A stretch of DNA of 64,000 nucleotides, from the NCBI GenBank assembly GCA_025617745.1, contig CM046867.1:30744705-30808704 (forward strand), given 5' to 3'. How positions within the stretch are numbered: the stretch's first letter is position 1; the number at the start of each line of letters is the position of its first letter. The stretch is from Heliocidaris erythrogramma (taxonomy: Eukaryota; Echinodermata; Echinoidea; Camarodonta; Echinometridae). Positions 1 to 12,152 of this stretch are shown one piece after another. Made by a program: the position numbers and the translations under genes. A model generated the notes under the pieces. That model saw only the letters and a program-made list of their open reading frames with translations. It was not told where the DNA came from and ran no database searches.

Positions 1-55
1 AAGATACATGTATATCATAAATTTGACTTTAGGACCTTGGTTTCTGCACAAGTTT

Positions 56-600
56 TTAAAAGTAAAACCCAACCCTTGTAAGAAGTTGATTTGCATGAAA
101 AAGGAACAAATAATAGACACGGGATGGTGAAAGTTGAACAGAATCGGACACAAAGTAAGAAAGTGAATGTGTGAAAATGAGATTGCTAAATCTATGCGAA
201 TCTCGATTTGGTCGATCGATTGTGAGGTAGAGGCAGTCAACTCTCCCTTCTGCCATACACTAAAATATCATTAACTTATACGGTTTTCTCCCACGCGCCT
301 TTTCCCGCGGGCAGTACTCAAAATATATTGTAGATAGCATATTGTTATATCATGGAGCTATGGTTATTAGGCCTATGTCCTCCAAAAAGAAAAAAAAATC
401 ATACGGAGTTATACATTTCGAAAGATCGAAGTTTTGCCATTTTGTATGTTGGAGTATTGGGAGAGTTGTCCGCCGCTACATCACAGTGACCAATTCGTGA
501 TGGCAAAAAAATCATAGCATTGTTATTGTTTAACTTTAACTAAACCGCTTCTCTGATTTTTTTCTTTCAGAACAATGCGCCAATTTGATTTTCCCTTTAA
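56..600. mobile_element. TTAA-flanked MITE-like repeat, copy 1
   Basis: About 545 bp bounded by TTAA at both ends. It aligns along its length with 7,072-7,659, sharing for example CTATGCGAATCTC and GCAGTACTCAAAATATATTG. The ends are imperfect inverted repeats (AACCCAACC against a GATTTTCCC-type end). No coding capacity. Confidence 0.6.
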
Positions 601-1367
601 GGCATTGATACTATTTATTCGAGAAAATGCTTGTTTGATATACTCTGTTTCAGGCTCGGTACTACTTTACATGTAGTTTCCATGTCATCTTGAAATGAAT
701 GCAATATTCATAATCCATCTAAACCAGATCCTCCGAAATGGAAACTTGATCCTTCCAAAAGAGTAGTTTGTGGTTGTAATCCGTGTTGGTTAATTTTCAA
801 TCAACATTTATTTTTTGAAGAGTGTGGTTAAAATGTATAAAGAAAGTTTTCCTCTCGAATATTCGTCAGATATAAAGGAAAAAAAGGGGCGTTTACCCTG
901 GATTTTTGGATACAAGGCTTAGCAGCCCCGGGAATGTACAGAGACAGAAAGAGAAAGAGACAGACTGACAACGCATACAGAGACATCGAAAGACAAAACG
1001 AGGCAGAGAGTGAAGAAAGATAGGTATAGAAAGAGAGAGAGAGAGAGAGAGGGAGGAGAGAAAGTGAAAGAGAAAGGAGAGAGTGTCAGAAGAGAATGAT
1101 TTTTTTTTCGGGGGAGAGGAGGTGTTTTCCAAATTAAAGACAACAATTGCCCCCGGCCCATTTATGCCATCAAAGTTAAAACTCGTCTAGTTTTTAGCAG
1201 ATAAATGATATATAAAGAAATAATTACTACAATGTACTTTAAGCTTTAACCATCTCCACTGAAGACAAAATTGATACCGAAGACTTTGTTGTAAATACAT
1301 GTAGTAATTCTTGTTTTGTAAAGGATTGCCACGCCATTCAAGCTCTGCTTATGCGACCATCCTTAGT
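601..1367. other. Flanking DNA, no gene seen
   Basis: AT-rich DNA with a purine-rich stretch (about 930-1,085) ending in a GA microsatellite near 1,036-1,052. The short open frames there are low-complexity. No gene is supported. Confidence 0.6.
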
Positions 1368-1772
1368 AAGGCCACCGCACACCTTACGATCGGTCTGCGA
1401 TCAGATTTATGAAATTAATCGCTGTGGCATTAAATATTGTCATTTTAACAAATGAAATCTACCCTATTCAGGTTCTGAAAGTAATATGAATACTAAACAT
1501 ATGGTTTTGGTGAGCTGTCAGCTTTCTACAGGGAATAAGGGCAAAATTTGTTTCAAATCGTAGGCAGTCGTACGATTTTTGTGACGTCACTATGACTCGG
1601 AGCCGATTTGGCCATTCCATCGACTAGAAAGCTCGGCAAAGGCCTAATTTCGATTTTATTATCTGTATCACGATTCAGACCCTCAATCAAAAATATTTTT
1701 CGTTTTTAAATGATTTGTCAAATGATATTAAATTTTTTTCTGAAATTGGATCGTAAGGTGTGCGGTGGCCTT
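1368..1772. mobile_element. 405-bp MITE with perfect 24-bp terminal inverted repeats
   Basis: The left end AAGGCCACCGCACACC... is repeated as its exact reverse complement at the right end over 24 bp. The interior is noncoding. The target duplication is not clear, so I do not assign a superfamily. Confidence 0.8.
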
Positions 1773-4700
1773 TAATGATTCATTTACGTTAACGCCTAAT
1801 TGTAATGACTCTTACTAGTTTTGTAATGTAATAATTATAATGTTTGCTTATTATGTTTGTAATCAGTTGGTAAAGTACTAGTATGTCTTAAAACAGATCA
1901 TGAAGGAAAATAAGTAAATCAAATCAAGACTGACAAGTCAAAATATTAGTTTTTACCATATCAAAAGTAGGTGTTCATGTTTATTGCACACATTACAAAT
2001 GGTATCTTGCAACATGACAATCCAATGCTATTTAATACGATACAGTATGATACCTCTTCATATACTTTAACATCATAAATACAAATGTACAGTACATCAG
2101 TCCCATGCTCTGAAACCCTATCGAGGTTGATTAAATATTTCAATTAAATTAGAAGTCTGCATTGGTACTGATCTCATTTAATGGATGTCACATTGTCACT
2201 ATGATCTTCACAAAATTTCAAAATGGCCAACACCCCGTAATTTATAAAACAGAAATAGAAACATCTGACAGTCTTTAATACAAGAATGCAGGTATGAAAT
2301 GAATACAACAAGGTGCTACAAAAATTAATATTGATGTAGGTCAGTTTAAAACCGGAATAATAGAGCAGACATCACATGCTGATATGTTGGACAAGCCTCT
2401 GGCAAGCTTTCTGGTCATCACGGAGTGTCAATAAGAGTAGAAGCATGCATACAAATTGAATCACTTAAAAAAGGATCTCTTCCATACAAAGGATGGAGTA
2501 TATAGTTCAATCATTTCTAACTTCGAATATTTTGAACCGGTCTGTTACACAATCTTGAGTACGCCAAAATGATTGATATTTCAGAAAAAAAGACAACATA
2601 GAAAGACACATCATCATATCACTGCACATACATAGTTCACAAAAAAATAATGTATACTAACTTATTCATAATATTATCCTAAGCCCCCTGAAATGTAAAT
2701 TTATTCCTGTCAAATGTAATCAGTTATTGTATTTCTGAAGTGTGACTGCAGGTTTCAGGCAATTAACTGCCGCTATGTTGGGCAAATTCTTAAGTGAGCT
2801 TTTAGAAGCTATCAGCATGATGATTTAGATGTCTAATAACACTGTTTGGTGTCATCATACATACTATTTAAATATTAAGATGCTGATATAGGATGAAAGG
2901 AAATAGAAATTTTACAAAAAAAGCAGTATTAATCAAAGAAATAATATATTGCAAATTACATACCTGAGAAGAAAATTACGAGTGGAATCAGTGCATAATG
3001 AAGTTTTCCAATAACTACTATACATCATTTCATATTTAATTGATATGCATCGGTGAAATCAATTTCGGGATTAAATCACTATGGAGTACATATATAACAA
3101 CTTAAGAGTCTGTATATAAAAATAATCTTCGCTAATCTTAAGGTAATTTATATCTACAGACTGATTTTTGAAAAACACATTAATTATTCTCTCAAAAATT
3201 TACATCTCTTGTTGTTGTCCTGTGGATTAAAAGATTATAATTTTTCTTTTACTGAGATGACTTCATAATGATATTTTGTGAATCATGTTTATATGAAATT
3301 TTACCATAAAAAGAGAAATAACTTGATGTCCTTTCTTATTCATTTGAATTTCGGATCCAAAATCTTGCTAATGGAAGCCCCAAAACAAATTCAATGAATA
3401 TCAGTCCTCTTTGACAAGCTGCTAAAAAATGACAACCTCTTTTTAATTGGAGTCTTCTGCAAAATAGAAATAGTATAGAAAGACCACCTGTCTATAAAGA
3501 CCGTAATTTTTGTTTCCCTTGAAAAGTGTTTCTCACTGAAACGTGTACTAAAGGAACCAGTACATAAAGGCCACCTGCTCATAAAGACCGCTTTTCTTGT
3601 CTCCCTTGAGTGGTCTTTATAGACAGGTTTTACTGTAATTACCACTTCTTGCTCTTATGTGTGTCCTAAATACTAATCAAGATTGAAATATTGTTAAAAT
3701 TCTGAGCATTTGAGACAATGGACCACACAAATGATAATTAAAAGAAGAAAAAAACAAAAACACAAGCTCCTTTAACATCAATCAAAAAACTGTTCCGCAT
3801 CTAAGTAGAATTCTGACCCAGAATGAATGCTGGATGTGGAAGTCACAGCTTTATCACCATGCAAAATGCTGAAACATAATTCATCTCAAACAGGAACATT
3901 CACACCTATAATCTGTATGATCTACATGTAGTTGAACTGTATAACATTCAGACAATACTGGCCATATTCTCTACACTTTACCATAACATTATATGTACTT
4001 GGACCTTTCAAAACAAAGAAACACAGTCACATGGATGGTATATTTATAAATACAAACCGTAATATATTGAATACACGGGGACTACATACTCTGAAATCAT
4101 ACAGAAATTTTTAAAACAAATTACTTTAACTAAAAACTAAAAAAATGGAATTGATTGTTCCACGCTTGCTTCTCCAATGCAAAAGAGCCTATTTCCCACG
4201 ACCCTTCAGCTGAAAACCACTACCAGATATTCTCCGGCACAAAGCTGCTTAAAAGTGTACTGAAGATATCATGGACACGTACTGCAATATAAACGACTAT
4301 TCAAATAATGCGAATAAAACACAGGCAGAAGAACAGCTATGCACAAAAATAATCAATATGGTAGACATCTGTACATATTTACAAACTGCATGAGCGGTAC
4401 ACTTATAAAATCAACCATCACATGGCTTTTAATATGTACCTTCCTGATATTTTAGAATAATAACTTCTTTTTTTTCAATAGATCTGTGATCCAATAATAC
4501 ACAACACATTAATATTCACGCTTATGGTGCGAATTCTATGAAAACATGATATTAAATAGTAAGTAAACTTTGACAACACACATTCTCATGGCAATGCTAT
4601 CAATACAACACATGTATGTTTATTCAGTTGTCTATTTTCATAACTAATATCCTGCGAAGGCAAGATAATACTGTGTATATCAAAATACATACAGATGTGA

Positions 4701-6068
4701 AACATCAAATCAAATAAAGAATGGATTATGAAACCCTATTCTCAAGCGTTGAAAAAAAAAGTAAACATGATGATAGAATATAAGAATAATTACAGTTGAA
4801 GCATCATCCAATAATGAATATTTTCAAAACAGATCCACATCTCATAAATATAAAGATATTTCACATGGATTGATCTTAAGTGGAATTAAATTGTCATTAA
4901 GTCATACTGAACACTTAAACTCATCAAATCATCCATTATACAAGGTATATTAACAATCTTTAAACACAAAAGATATTCCAAGCATGTTTTTTAAATTTAC
5001 AGGTATATATGTGAATGTCAAGCATCTCAGTAATTCTAGGAAAACTGTACTATTTTCATTTTAAAATTAGAATTACAAGAAGGTAGCCAAAATATTCTAT
5101 ATAGAAAATTGTAGGTAGCTTAGTGAAACAGAGTTGCACGAAAAGACGTGTCCGGAAAACAAATGGCGAAATTGTTGGTGATAGTGTCTAAATAAAAAGT
5201 TGTAATTGGACTTACGTAATAACAATTTCTGTAATATTATGCCTAATGAATGTGGTAGAGGTATTTTACCCACTCTATGGCTTAATGATATGTTTCTACC
5301 TTAATAGAATAAATTATGATTTTCAACAGTATGCATTTTGCTTTCCAGAAGCGCCTTTTCACGCTATTATGTTTTGTTAAGCTACTTATGATATTCCATT
5401 ATAACAATATTCATTCTAGTACAAACAAGTACAAACACGAAAAAAGATTCAGATTTTTTCTTTGAATTGAACACACACATAAATTGATTAGAAATACAAA
5501 TAGTTGATACTGTTCTTTGTCTTTTTTTTTACACGTGCAAGAACGGATGACATAATGAACTTAATGAGAAGTCCTCCTCACTTACTGCCAGGGGGAAAGC
5601 TTTTTATGTAAGCTGCATGGCTTTGCACACAAATCCCCTGTAAATGCCATTCCTCTGTCGGGCCACAGCAGGTTTGAAACCTGCTACACTCCAATCAATT
5701 TCCAAGTGTCTCTTTCTGCACTACACATTCATTTGAAAAACTCTGCCAGAAATGTGGATCTGATAGATTCAGGGAAGTCTTCTTTCTGTGCAACAGATCT
5801 TCATCCATGAAAGATACGTTTGTATTTGTTGATTACTAGTAGAAATTAGTAATTTGTAATTTCAACCCAGCAAAGAAAGACTAAAGAGCTACATACCAAT
5901 CAAGGATAAAGATACACATGTTTGAGGTTCATACAATGCAAGGTGTTGAAATTGTACTTTCAGAGTCCTTTAAACTGTTTACATACATCTTTAAGAGTTG
6001 ATTGAGATAGCAATCAATTACTGAACAATTAATAGGAATGCCTTCTGATTTCACCTGTTGGTTTTAGC
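1773..6068. other. Downstream flank of BLTP1, possible 3' UTR
   Basis: AT-rich DNA without a convincing coding region. It may hold the BLTP1 3' UTR on the minus strand; minus-strand AATAAA hexamers occur near 1,979, 2,699 and 4,618, but I cannot choose a cleavage site. A hairpin repeat at 3,485-3,640 is listed separately. Confidence 0.45.
3485..3640. repeat. Dispersed hairpin repeat (CTATAAAGACC family), copy 1
   Basis: It begins ACCACCTGTCTATAAAGACC and ends with the inverted GGTCTTTATAGACAGG. Two further copies lie near 21,545-21,730 and 54,512-54,676. Foldback MITE-like, noncoding. Confidence 0.7.
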
Positions 6069-6515
6069 ATGTTCCTGTGGAATCTTGAAGATGACTTGCA
6101 GGAAGAGCCTTGTCTCTCTGTCGCTTCTCTGCATAGCCCTTCACCCTGTCCACGGATGAATGTAAGAGGGCGCTTGGCAAGAAGCGATTGGAGCTTGTCA
6201 CCAGGAAATCTAAAGTTCCTGAGAAACCCTGCCTTGAATGTACCTTTCGAGAATGAGTTACCCTGGTCATTCTAATACTTATCCACATCATTCTGCATCA
6301 ATTTTATGATCACCATGACAAGGTTCTTAGACAGAAGTGATAGGATCTTATCAGCACAGAATCTCGGGTTCCTGGGGAAACCCTGCCTTGAAGATGCCTT
6401 TGAAGTTATGGAATTGTCCCTTCCCTTGCTTCTCTGCTTCGCACTGCTCTCTCCATGATAACAAAAGGAAGCACATTGTCACAAGCTATAGGAGCTTATG
6501 GGAAGAGAATCTCAA
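6069..6515 (-). pseudogene. Three degenerate tandem copies of the BLTP1 terminal exon end
   Basis: Units of about 149, 152 and 146 bp (6,069-6,217; 6,218-6,369; 6,370-6,515) align with the coding unit 6,516-6,655. The middle unit still reads DKILSLLSKNLVMVII in the homologous frame before a stop. The unit next to the gene has a TAG at the fifth codon. The farthest unit keeps AEKRQRDKAL but only after a frameshift. I read them as decaying segmental duplications of the last exon. Confidence 0.8.
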
Positions 6516-6776
6516 GTTCCTGAGAAACCCTGCCTTGAGGATACCTTTTGAGCGACAGCTTTGTCCTTCTGTCGCTTCTCTGCATCAGTCTTCTCCCTCT
6601 CCATGATGATCATAAGAAGGTGCTTGGCCAAGAGCGATAGCAGCTTGTCCGCAGGGTCCATGGCACCCCTCTGGATCCACTTTGGAATGGTGGTGCGGGC
6701 ATGACGGAATCCAAGCTTCTGGAGGATGTAGTCCACCCCAACAGGCTCAATCTGTTTCCCTCCCCATGAGAGCAAC
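6512..6776 (-). CDS. BLTP1: BLTP1 terminal coding exon (C terminus)
   Basis: A 265-nt segment from acceptor TTCATAG to an in-frame TGA. It encodes LLSWGGKQIEPVG, then DYILQKLGFRHARTTIPKW, then IQRGAMDP, which matches the extreme C terminus of the family, and a lysine-rich charged tail. Its last part (about 6,516-6,655) is one unit of a four-copy tandem repeat that continues into the downstream flank. A splice at AAGGTATCC (about 6,540) into a downstream unit cannot be excluded. Confidence 0.92.
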
Positions 6777-7071
6777 CTATGAATGTGTCAGAAAAAAGAT
6801 GGTGAGGATTTGAGAATGTGATGTATTACATGGACTGGCAATGTCACAGATGGGGGCTACATATGCTTTAGTGAATAACTGCTCTGGGCTTATTCTGTCA
6901 CAGACATAGGAGTAGGGTTAGGTTAGGTTTCGAGGTAAGGGTAGGGGGTAGGTTTTGTGTTTGGTCCAGGGGTGAAGTCTAGAATTTGGTTAGTGTACAT
7001 TATAGGTCACTGATCATGGAGCAGTACCGTAGTCACAATTAGAGCAAATGTAATACAACCCTAAAATATCC
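6777..7071 (-). other. Start of the last BLTP1 intron
   Basis: Intronic sequence directly upstream of the terminal exon acceptor, with a GGTTAGGTTAGG-like stretch near 6,910. No feature can be supported. Confidence 0.6.
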
Positions 7072-7659
7072 TTAAAGGGCAATCCAACCTTGGTAATAAG
7101 ATGATTTGTGTGAAAGCAGAAAAATAAGAAAAACAGGAAGGTGAAAGTTTTAAAGAAATTGGACAAGGAATAAGAAAGTTATGGATGTTTGAAAAATGAG
7201 ATCACTACATCTATGCGAATCTCAAATTGGCAATTTGGGGAGTCGATTGTGACTATCTTGTGGACATACTCTCCCATTTGTCGTACCCAAAAATATCATC
7301 AATTTGTGGTTTTCCCCGAAGAGCCTTCACCCTCGGGGGGCAGTACTCAAAATATATTGGAGATAGCATATTGTTATAGGTCTCATGAAAGAAAAAGATC
7401 CTACTAAGTAATACATTGTGAAAAAAATAACATTTTAGCCATTTTGTATGTCGAAGAGAATGGGGGAGTTTTCGGCAACTACATCACAGTGACATGAGCT
7501 ATTCGGCCAATTTGAAATTCCCATATGTATAGTGATTACAACTTTCAAAAATTCATAACTTTCTTGTTGCTTGTCCAGTTCAAACTCTCACCAATCTACT
7601 TCTCTGATTTTTCCTCTTTCTTTCAGAGCAACTTGCCATTAAGGTTGGATTTCCTTTAA
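7072..7659. mobile_element. TTAA-flanked MITE-like repeat, copy 2
   Basis: A 588-bp element bounded by TTAA. The ends are inverted: AGGGCAATCCAACCTT at the left and AAGGTTGGATTTCCT at the right. It lies in the last BLTP1 intron and is noncoding. TTAA flanks are typical of piggyBac-type or Kolobok insertions, but no transposase is present to decide. Confidence 0.75.
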
Positions 7660-8028
7660 TGAATGTATCCTGTAATACACAGATCCAGGTTTACACATCT
7701 TTAAAAAATGCATTAATGCCGGTATATTCAAATCACTTGAATTTGTGGAAATGGCAATGGCTTATATCGTACCAAAATTTGTAAGACCACAGTTTACAAC
7801 GAGTGGAAACTTAGATTTAAGTGTCACCTGCAACAAATATTGATTTCTCTGACTTGCAATTGAATTGTACATATGTATCTGTCCAATAATCGCCTGGAAC
7901 ATTTTGACCCCCAAATCTAATCATAGGATACTCTTCCCTATGGGTAGGTTTAAAATATTGATGTATTTCAGGTTTAAAAGTATGATTGTTGAATTCGAAA
8001 TCCCGATCTGGCTACCCAACTCTGAGCC

Positions 8029-8059
<31 letters not shown>

Positions 8060-8060
8060 A
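7660..8060. other. Intronic DNA ending in a TA microsatellite
   Basis: Nothing coding is seen. The segment ends in alternating TA/CA repeats (about 8,029-8,059) that abut the foldback element. Confidence 0.6.
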
Positions 8061-8478
8061 AGTGAAAGAAATGCGAGAATAACGTTGCGTAGCTCAATGA
8101 AAGTTCCCCAGAGCTGTCCTCCCTTTTTGAAATTTTTGCAAAGGCTGAAAAAATGTCTCCGCCGGGAATCGAACCCGGGTCGTTGGCTTAGAACGCCAAT
8201 GCCTTAACCATTAGACCACGGAGACGGGTTAGTGGTTTCGGCGACACCAGATTCAATTGACCGACAGATTGACAAATCCTCAACCTTATTAATTAATTCC
8301 CCTTGTCGGGGGTAGATGAGTTTATGAACAAGACAAGCCGCTAGTGCCTCAGCTGGATCCAAGCGAATGCTTCCCGGCGGAGACATTTTTTCAGCCTTTG
8401 CAAAAATTTCAAAAAGGGAGGACAGCTCTGGGGAACTTTGATTGAGCTACGCAACGTTATTCTCGCATTTCTTTCACT
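8061..8478. mobile_element. Foldback element with about 105-bp arms carrying a tRNA gene
   Basis: The left arm (about 8,061-8,167) and right arm (about 8,372-8,478) are near-perfect reverse complements. They share GTCTCCGCCGGGA, the TTTTTGAAATTTTTGCAAAGG segment and the AACGTTGCGTAGCTCAAT segment. The loop is about 205 bp. The inner end of the left arm is the 3' part of a tRNA gene. No protein is encoded. TA repeats lie on the left flank. Confidence 0.85.
8155..8225 (-). tRNA. tRNA-Arg (UCU)-like gene
   Basis: A 71-nt cloverleaf on the minus strand. The acceptor GTCTCCG/CGGAGAC pairs over 7 bp. The D arm is GTCT/AGGC. The anticodon stem TTGGC/GCCAA has the loop GTTCTAA, giving anticodon UCU. 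The T arm is CCGGG/CCCGG with loop TTCGATT. A T6 run (minus strand, 8,148-8,153) follows directly as a Pol III terminator. G at position 32 is unusual. It sits in a foldback repeat, so it may be a mobile tRNA-like gene rather than a housekeeping copy. Confidence 0.75.
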
Positions 8479-8570
8479 TTGTATTTATTTCCACGAGATT
8501 TGCCAAAGCTGTTGTATATGTTATTTCCTTACAATAATATACATATATATATATATATATACATACAAAA

Positions 8571-8702
8571 CTGTGGTTATGGGGACCTTTAACAATGCGA
8601 TTTATTTCGTCAGTGTGAAAACAACCCGATTACGGGGACATGGAGCCCGGTAATGGGGACATTGGGATGACGTATAACAATGCGAATGTCCCCATAACCA
8701 TA
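8571..8702. mobile_element. Short foldback MITE with GGTTATGGGGAC ends
   Basis: GGTTATGGGGAC near 8,573 is inverted as GTCCCCATAACC near 8,687-8,698. TA repeats flank both sides (about 8,536-8,560 and 8,700-8,715). The internal motif ACAATGCGA occurs twice in direct orientation. Noncoding. Confidence 0.65.
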
Positions 8703-9101
8703 TATATATATATATTTGTGTTTTTTTCTTCTGCTGGTTTTTAATGAGACTGAGGCAGAATGCATGGATGTAAATTATGAGGACAAAGGTAAAAGAGAAT
8801 GGCAGCGAAGAATCATAAAACAGATACAAGAAAGATACTTGTTATGAGAAAAATAAACCAAATGCTACCATATGCTACCAGAAACTAAAGGAAGCAATAA
8901 AAAAAGATAAAGTAATTAGTAACAGGGGTAGGAGGATTTGACATAAACCATGAAACCTGATCATGAAGTATCTTATTCAATTTTCCTAAATTATGAATGG
9001 ATGTTAAAAAGTTTTGTGAGTTTCCAAAGTAAAGTGAAGAACAATACCCTTTTTGGTCATAACTGCAGTCTAGATTGCTTCCAGCAAAATGTTTTCTTTT
9101 A

Positions 9102-10209
9102 GACCGCGTTTACACAGAGTGAACTCGAGTTCAAATTCGACAGCGAATTCAATTGCGACCTTGGATTAGCATAAATTATTTTTCGGTGGGCTGTTTACAC
9201 CAAGCATTGGACGAACTCGAATTCAGAAGGAAAGTGAATTCGACTTGATTACGCCCTCGCTTGGTGGGAATATCGTGATTATCAACTTCCGGGTTAAATT
9301 TGTGAAAACCCTGCACTGCGAGTGAGTTCAAAATGGTGGTAGCGAGTATTGTAAGGGCAGTCATTTCGATCTGGTTTCGTATGATTTTACGTCGGAATAG
9401 GAATATCCTGATCAATAATTATATGCGACAGCAACGTGTCAGATCTGCTCGTCGAGCAGACCGTTTAAGAAGATGGTGGGAAGATTTTTTTCTTCAATCC
9501 AGCCGCCTTTTTTTTTGGGGGGGGGGCGAAAGACTGCAAAAGGTAGAATTTACAAGATACTTCAGTGATTTACTGGTTAAATATTGTTTAACATTAAAAT
9601 AGTTTGAGCTATATGCAACGCAATGCTTCATTTATAGTGTAATTTGCCAATATCTTTGCCTGAATAAACCTAGCTATAAACTTGACAACTCTGTTAAGCC
9701 TCCATGTCAGTTTTTCACACATTTACATGGGTCAGAATCGATATGTGACCCGCTCCCACAAACCTGCCGTAATGGATAAAATTTTATTTTAAAGATTTGC
9801 TTGTAGCTAAATTGCTCAAATAGCCAGCTTTTTCTATTGATTTGGATGCATTGTCTGAATTTTCCTGGTGACTTCGGCGGGTTTTGTAGGATCGTTCGTG
9901 CGTTGTGGTTCACTTGTTGGATGACGCTTATTTACTGACGCGTTGCTTAGCAATACCGGAAGTGACGTATGACGGGGTCACTGGCTGGATATTTGCTAGT
10001 CGACTTTCAATTACGTGTCCGTTCACACAGCAAATAGCGAATTTAAATTCGATAAAAGTCGCGTTTGAATTCGATAAATGTTGCTCTGGGTCGTCATTCG
10101 AATTCGAGTTTTGAACTCGAGTTCTAATTGCGACTACCCTGTTTACACACAAATGAACTCGAGTTCAAATTCGACTAAAGTCGACTTCAGTCTCTGTGTA
10201 AACGGGGTC
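9102..10209. mobile_element. PIF/Harbinger-like element, 1.1 kb
   Basis: The terminal inverted repeats GACCGCGTTTACACAGAG and GACCCCGTTTACACAGAG (right end, inverted) differ at one position. The flanking trinucleotide TTA is duplicated (9,099-9,101 and 10,210-10,212), as expected for PIF/Harbinger. GAACTCGAGTTC palindromes recur near both ends. It is too short for a full transposase plus Myb-like gene. An 89-codon open frame lies at 9,333-9,602. Confidence 0.8.
9333..9602 (+). pseudogene. Arg-rich open frame in the Harbinger-like element, possible transposase remnant
   Basis: 89 codons from an ATG in an AAAATGG context. A basic stretch (RRADRLRRWWEDFF) resembles the Arg/Trp-rich region before the nuclease domain of Harbinger transposases. 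No DDE residues are present and the frame ends soon after. Transposase origin is inference. Confidence 0.35.
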
Positions 10210-10212
10210 TTA

Positions 10213-11447
10213 GATTTATTGTGGAAAAAATTATAACCAGATAGCAATGAGTAACAGAACTATAAAAATCAAGACTTTAATCACTTGCTCTAAAATTATT
10301 TTGCTGCAGCATTCATAATATCTTACAGATAGCAACTTCATGGACGCAATTTGCATTAAGCGATCTTAAAATGCATAAAACTTTTGGTAGTTCTAACCAG
10401 AATAATCATCATCTAAAGTGATAAAATGCTGGTGTGTTTTTTTTCTCCTCATTTTGTATATTCACTCTCACTCTCAATCCCTGAACAGGTACTAATGCAT
10501 CCTGCGTCAGCAGATGGATGCCACTTTCTTAAAAAGTTACTTTATACAATTACCCACCATCTGCAGTCAGGAGGATTACCAAGCCCATCTTTAAATCATT
10601 ACTTCGCTTATAAAAAATTGTTCTCTGTCAGCAAAATATCCAAGACTGATTAGCATGAATCTGAATTCTATTACGACCAAACCTCTTCATTCTGATGTCA
10701 TTATAAAAAATAAAGGGAGTGAACAAAATATCTATCTTTTGCCTGAGATTGTACATAATGATTGCAAAATCCTAGGAAAGCTGATATGACAGTTTCAAAA
10801 AAGGATTAGTTTAGTATATTAATGAGAGAGAGAGACAGAGACAAAGATAAAGGGCATTATCCTCTGAAATTCTCATTCCAGTTTGCAGAATACTTTCAAA
10901 AAGGAGAATTTTCATCTTTTTATTTTTAAACAATTTTTTAAAGCCTTACAAAATTGTTTTTCATGAAATTAAAATTGCATGTACCTTATATTCTATTGCT
11001 TTGTTCATGGTTGTTTTAATTGCGCATGTATATACATGTGCAGTAGTTTATATCATAACACATAAATATGTGCATCCCCAAAACACTACTTGTATATCAC
11101 GTTTATAATACACTAGATATTTCAGGGATACAGAGAGTATTACTTTCATGTTCATTCGTTTGCAAATCCCCAGCACATTTTTGTTATTTTTCAAACTATA
11201 GATATCATAATTAAAAGGATAATTTATTACAGAATAAAAACAACCAACCACAAAAACATTTTAGCATGACATGAAAGCATAACCAACATAATTGATATCT
11301 TATATGTACATGTATGCTCACACAATCAAGAATTCATTGTTTAAATACAATATGGATGGATTAAAAAAATTAACCAGATGCCTTTGAAACTATATATCAA
11401 GCTGCAAACTGTAGAATTCTGGAGAATAGAAACATCCCAAGGAGAGC
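10213..11447 (-). other. BLTP1 intron, no further feature
   Basis: AT-rich intron sequence with a short GA repeat near 10,825-10,845. No exon or element boundary could be supported. Confidence 0.6.
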
Positions 11448-12152
11448 ACCAGGTCATGAGACTGACAACCCATGAGACCAACAGCTCATGAGACTGACAA
11501 CCCATGAGACCAACAGCTCATCAGACTGACAACCCATGAGACCAACAGCTCATCAGACTGACAACCCATGAGACCAACAGCTCATCAGACTGACAACCCA
11601 TGAGACCAACAGCTCATCAGACTGACAACCCATGAGACCAACAGCTCATCAGACTGACAACCCATGAGACCAACAGCTCATCAGACTGACAACCCAAGAG
11701 ACCAACAGCTCATCAGACTGACACAACCCATGAGACCAACAGCTCATCAGACTGACAACCCATGAGACCAATAGCTCATGAGACTGACAACCCATGAGAC
11801 CAACAGCTCATCAGACTGACAACCCATGAGACCAACAGCTCATGAGACTGACAACCCATGAGACCAACAGCTCATGAGACTGACAACCCATGAGACCAAC
11901 AGCTCATGAGACTGACAACCCATGAGACCAACAGCTCATGAGACCGACAACCCATGAGACTGACAACCCATGTGACCAACAGCTCATCAGACTGACAACC
12001 CATGAGACCAACAGCTCATCAGACTGACAACCCATGAGACCAACAGCTCATCAGACTGACAACCCATGAGACCAACAGCTCATCAGACTGACAACCCATG
12101 AGACCAACAGCTCATGAGACTGACAACCCATGAGACCAACAGCTCATGAGAA
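11448..12152. repeat. 32-bp minisatellite, about 22 units
   Basis: Tandem CATGAGACTGACAACC + CATGAGACCAACAGCT. Each 32-bp unit is itself two diverged 16-bp halves sharing CATGAGAC. Units fall into two types (CTCATGAG and CTCATCAG) arranged in blocks, with a few irregular units near 11,690-11,720 and 11,940-11,975. Intronic and noncoding. Confidence 0.95.

Noticed and set aside
11448-12152. CRISPR-like array
   Set aside because: Units are contiguous 32-bp repeats with no unique spacers, in an animal intron.
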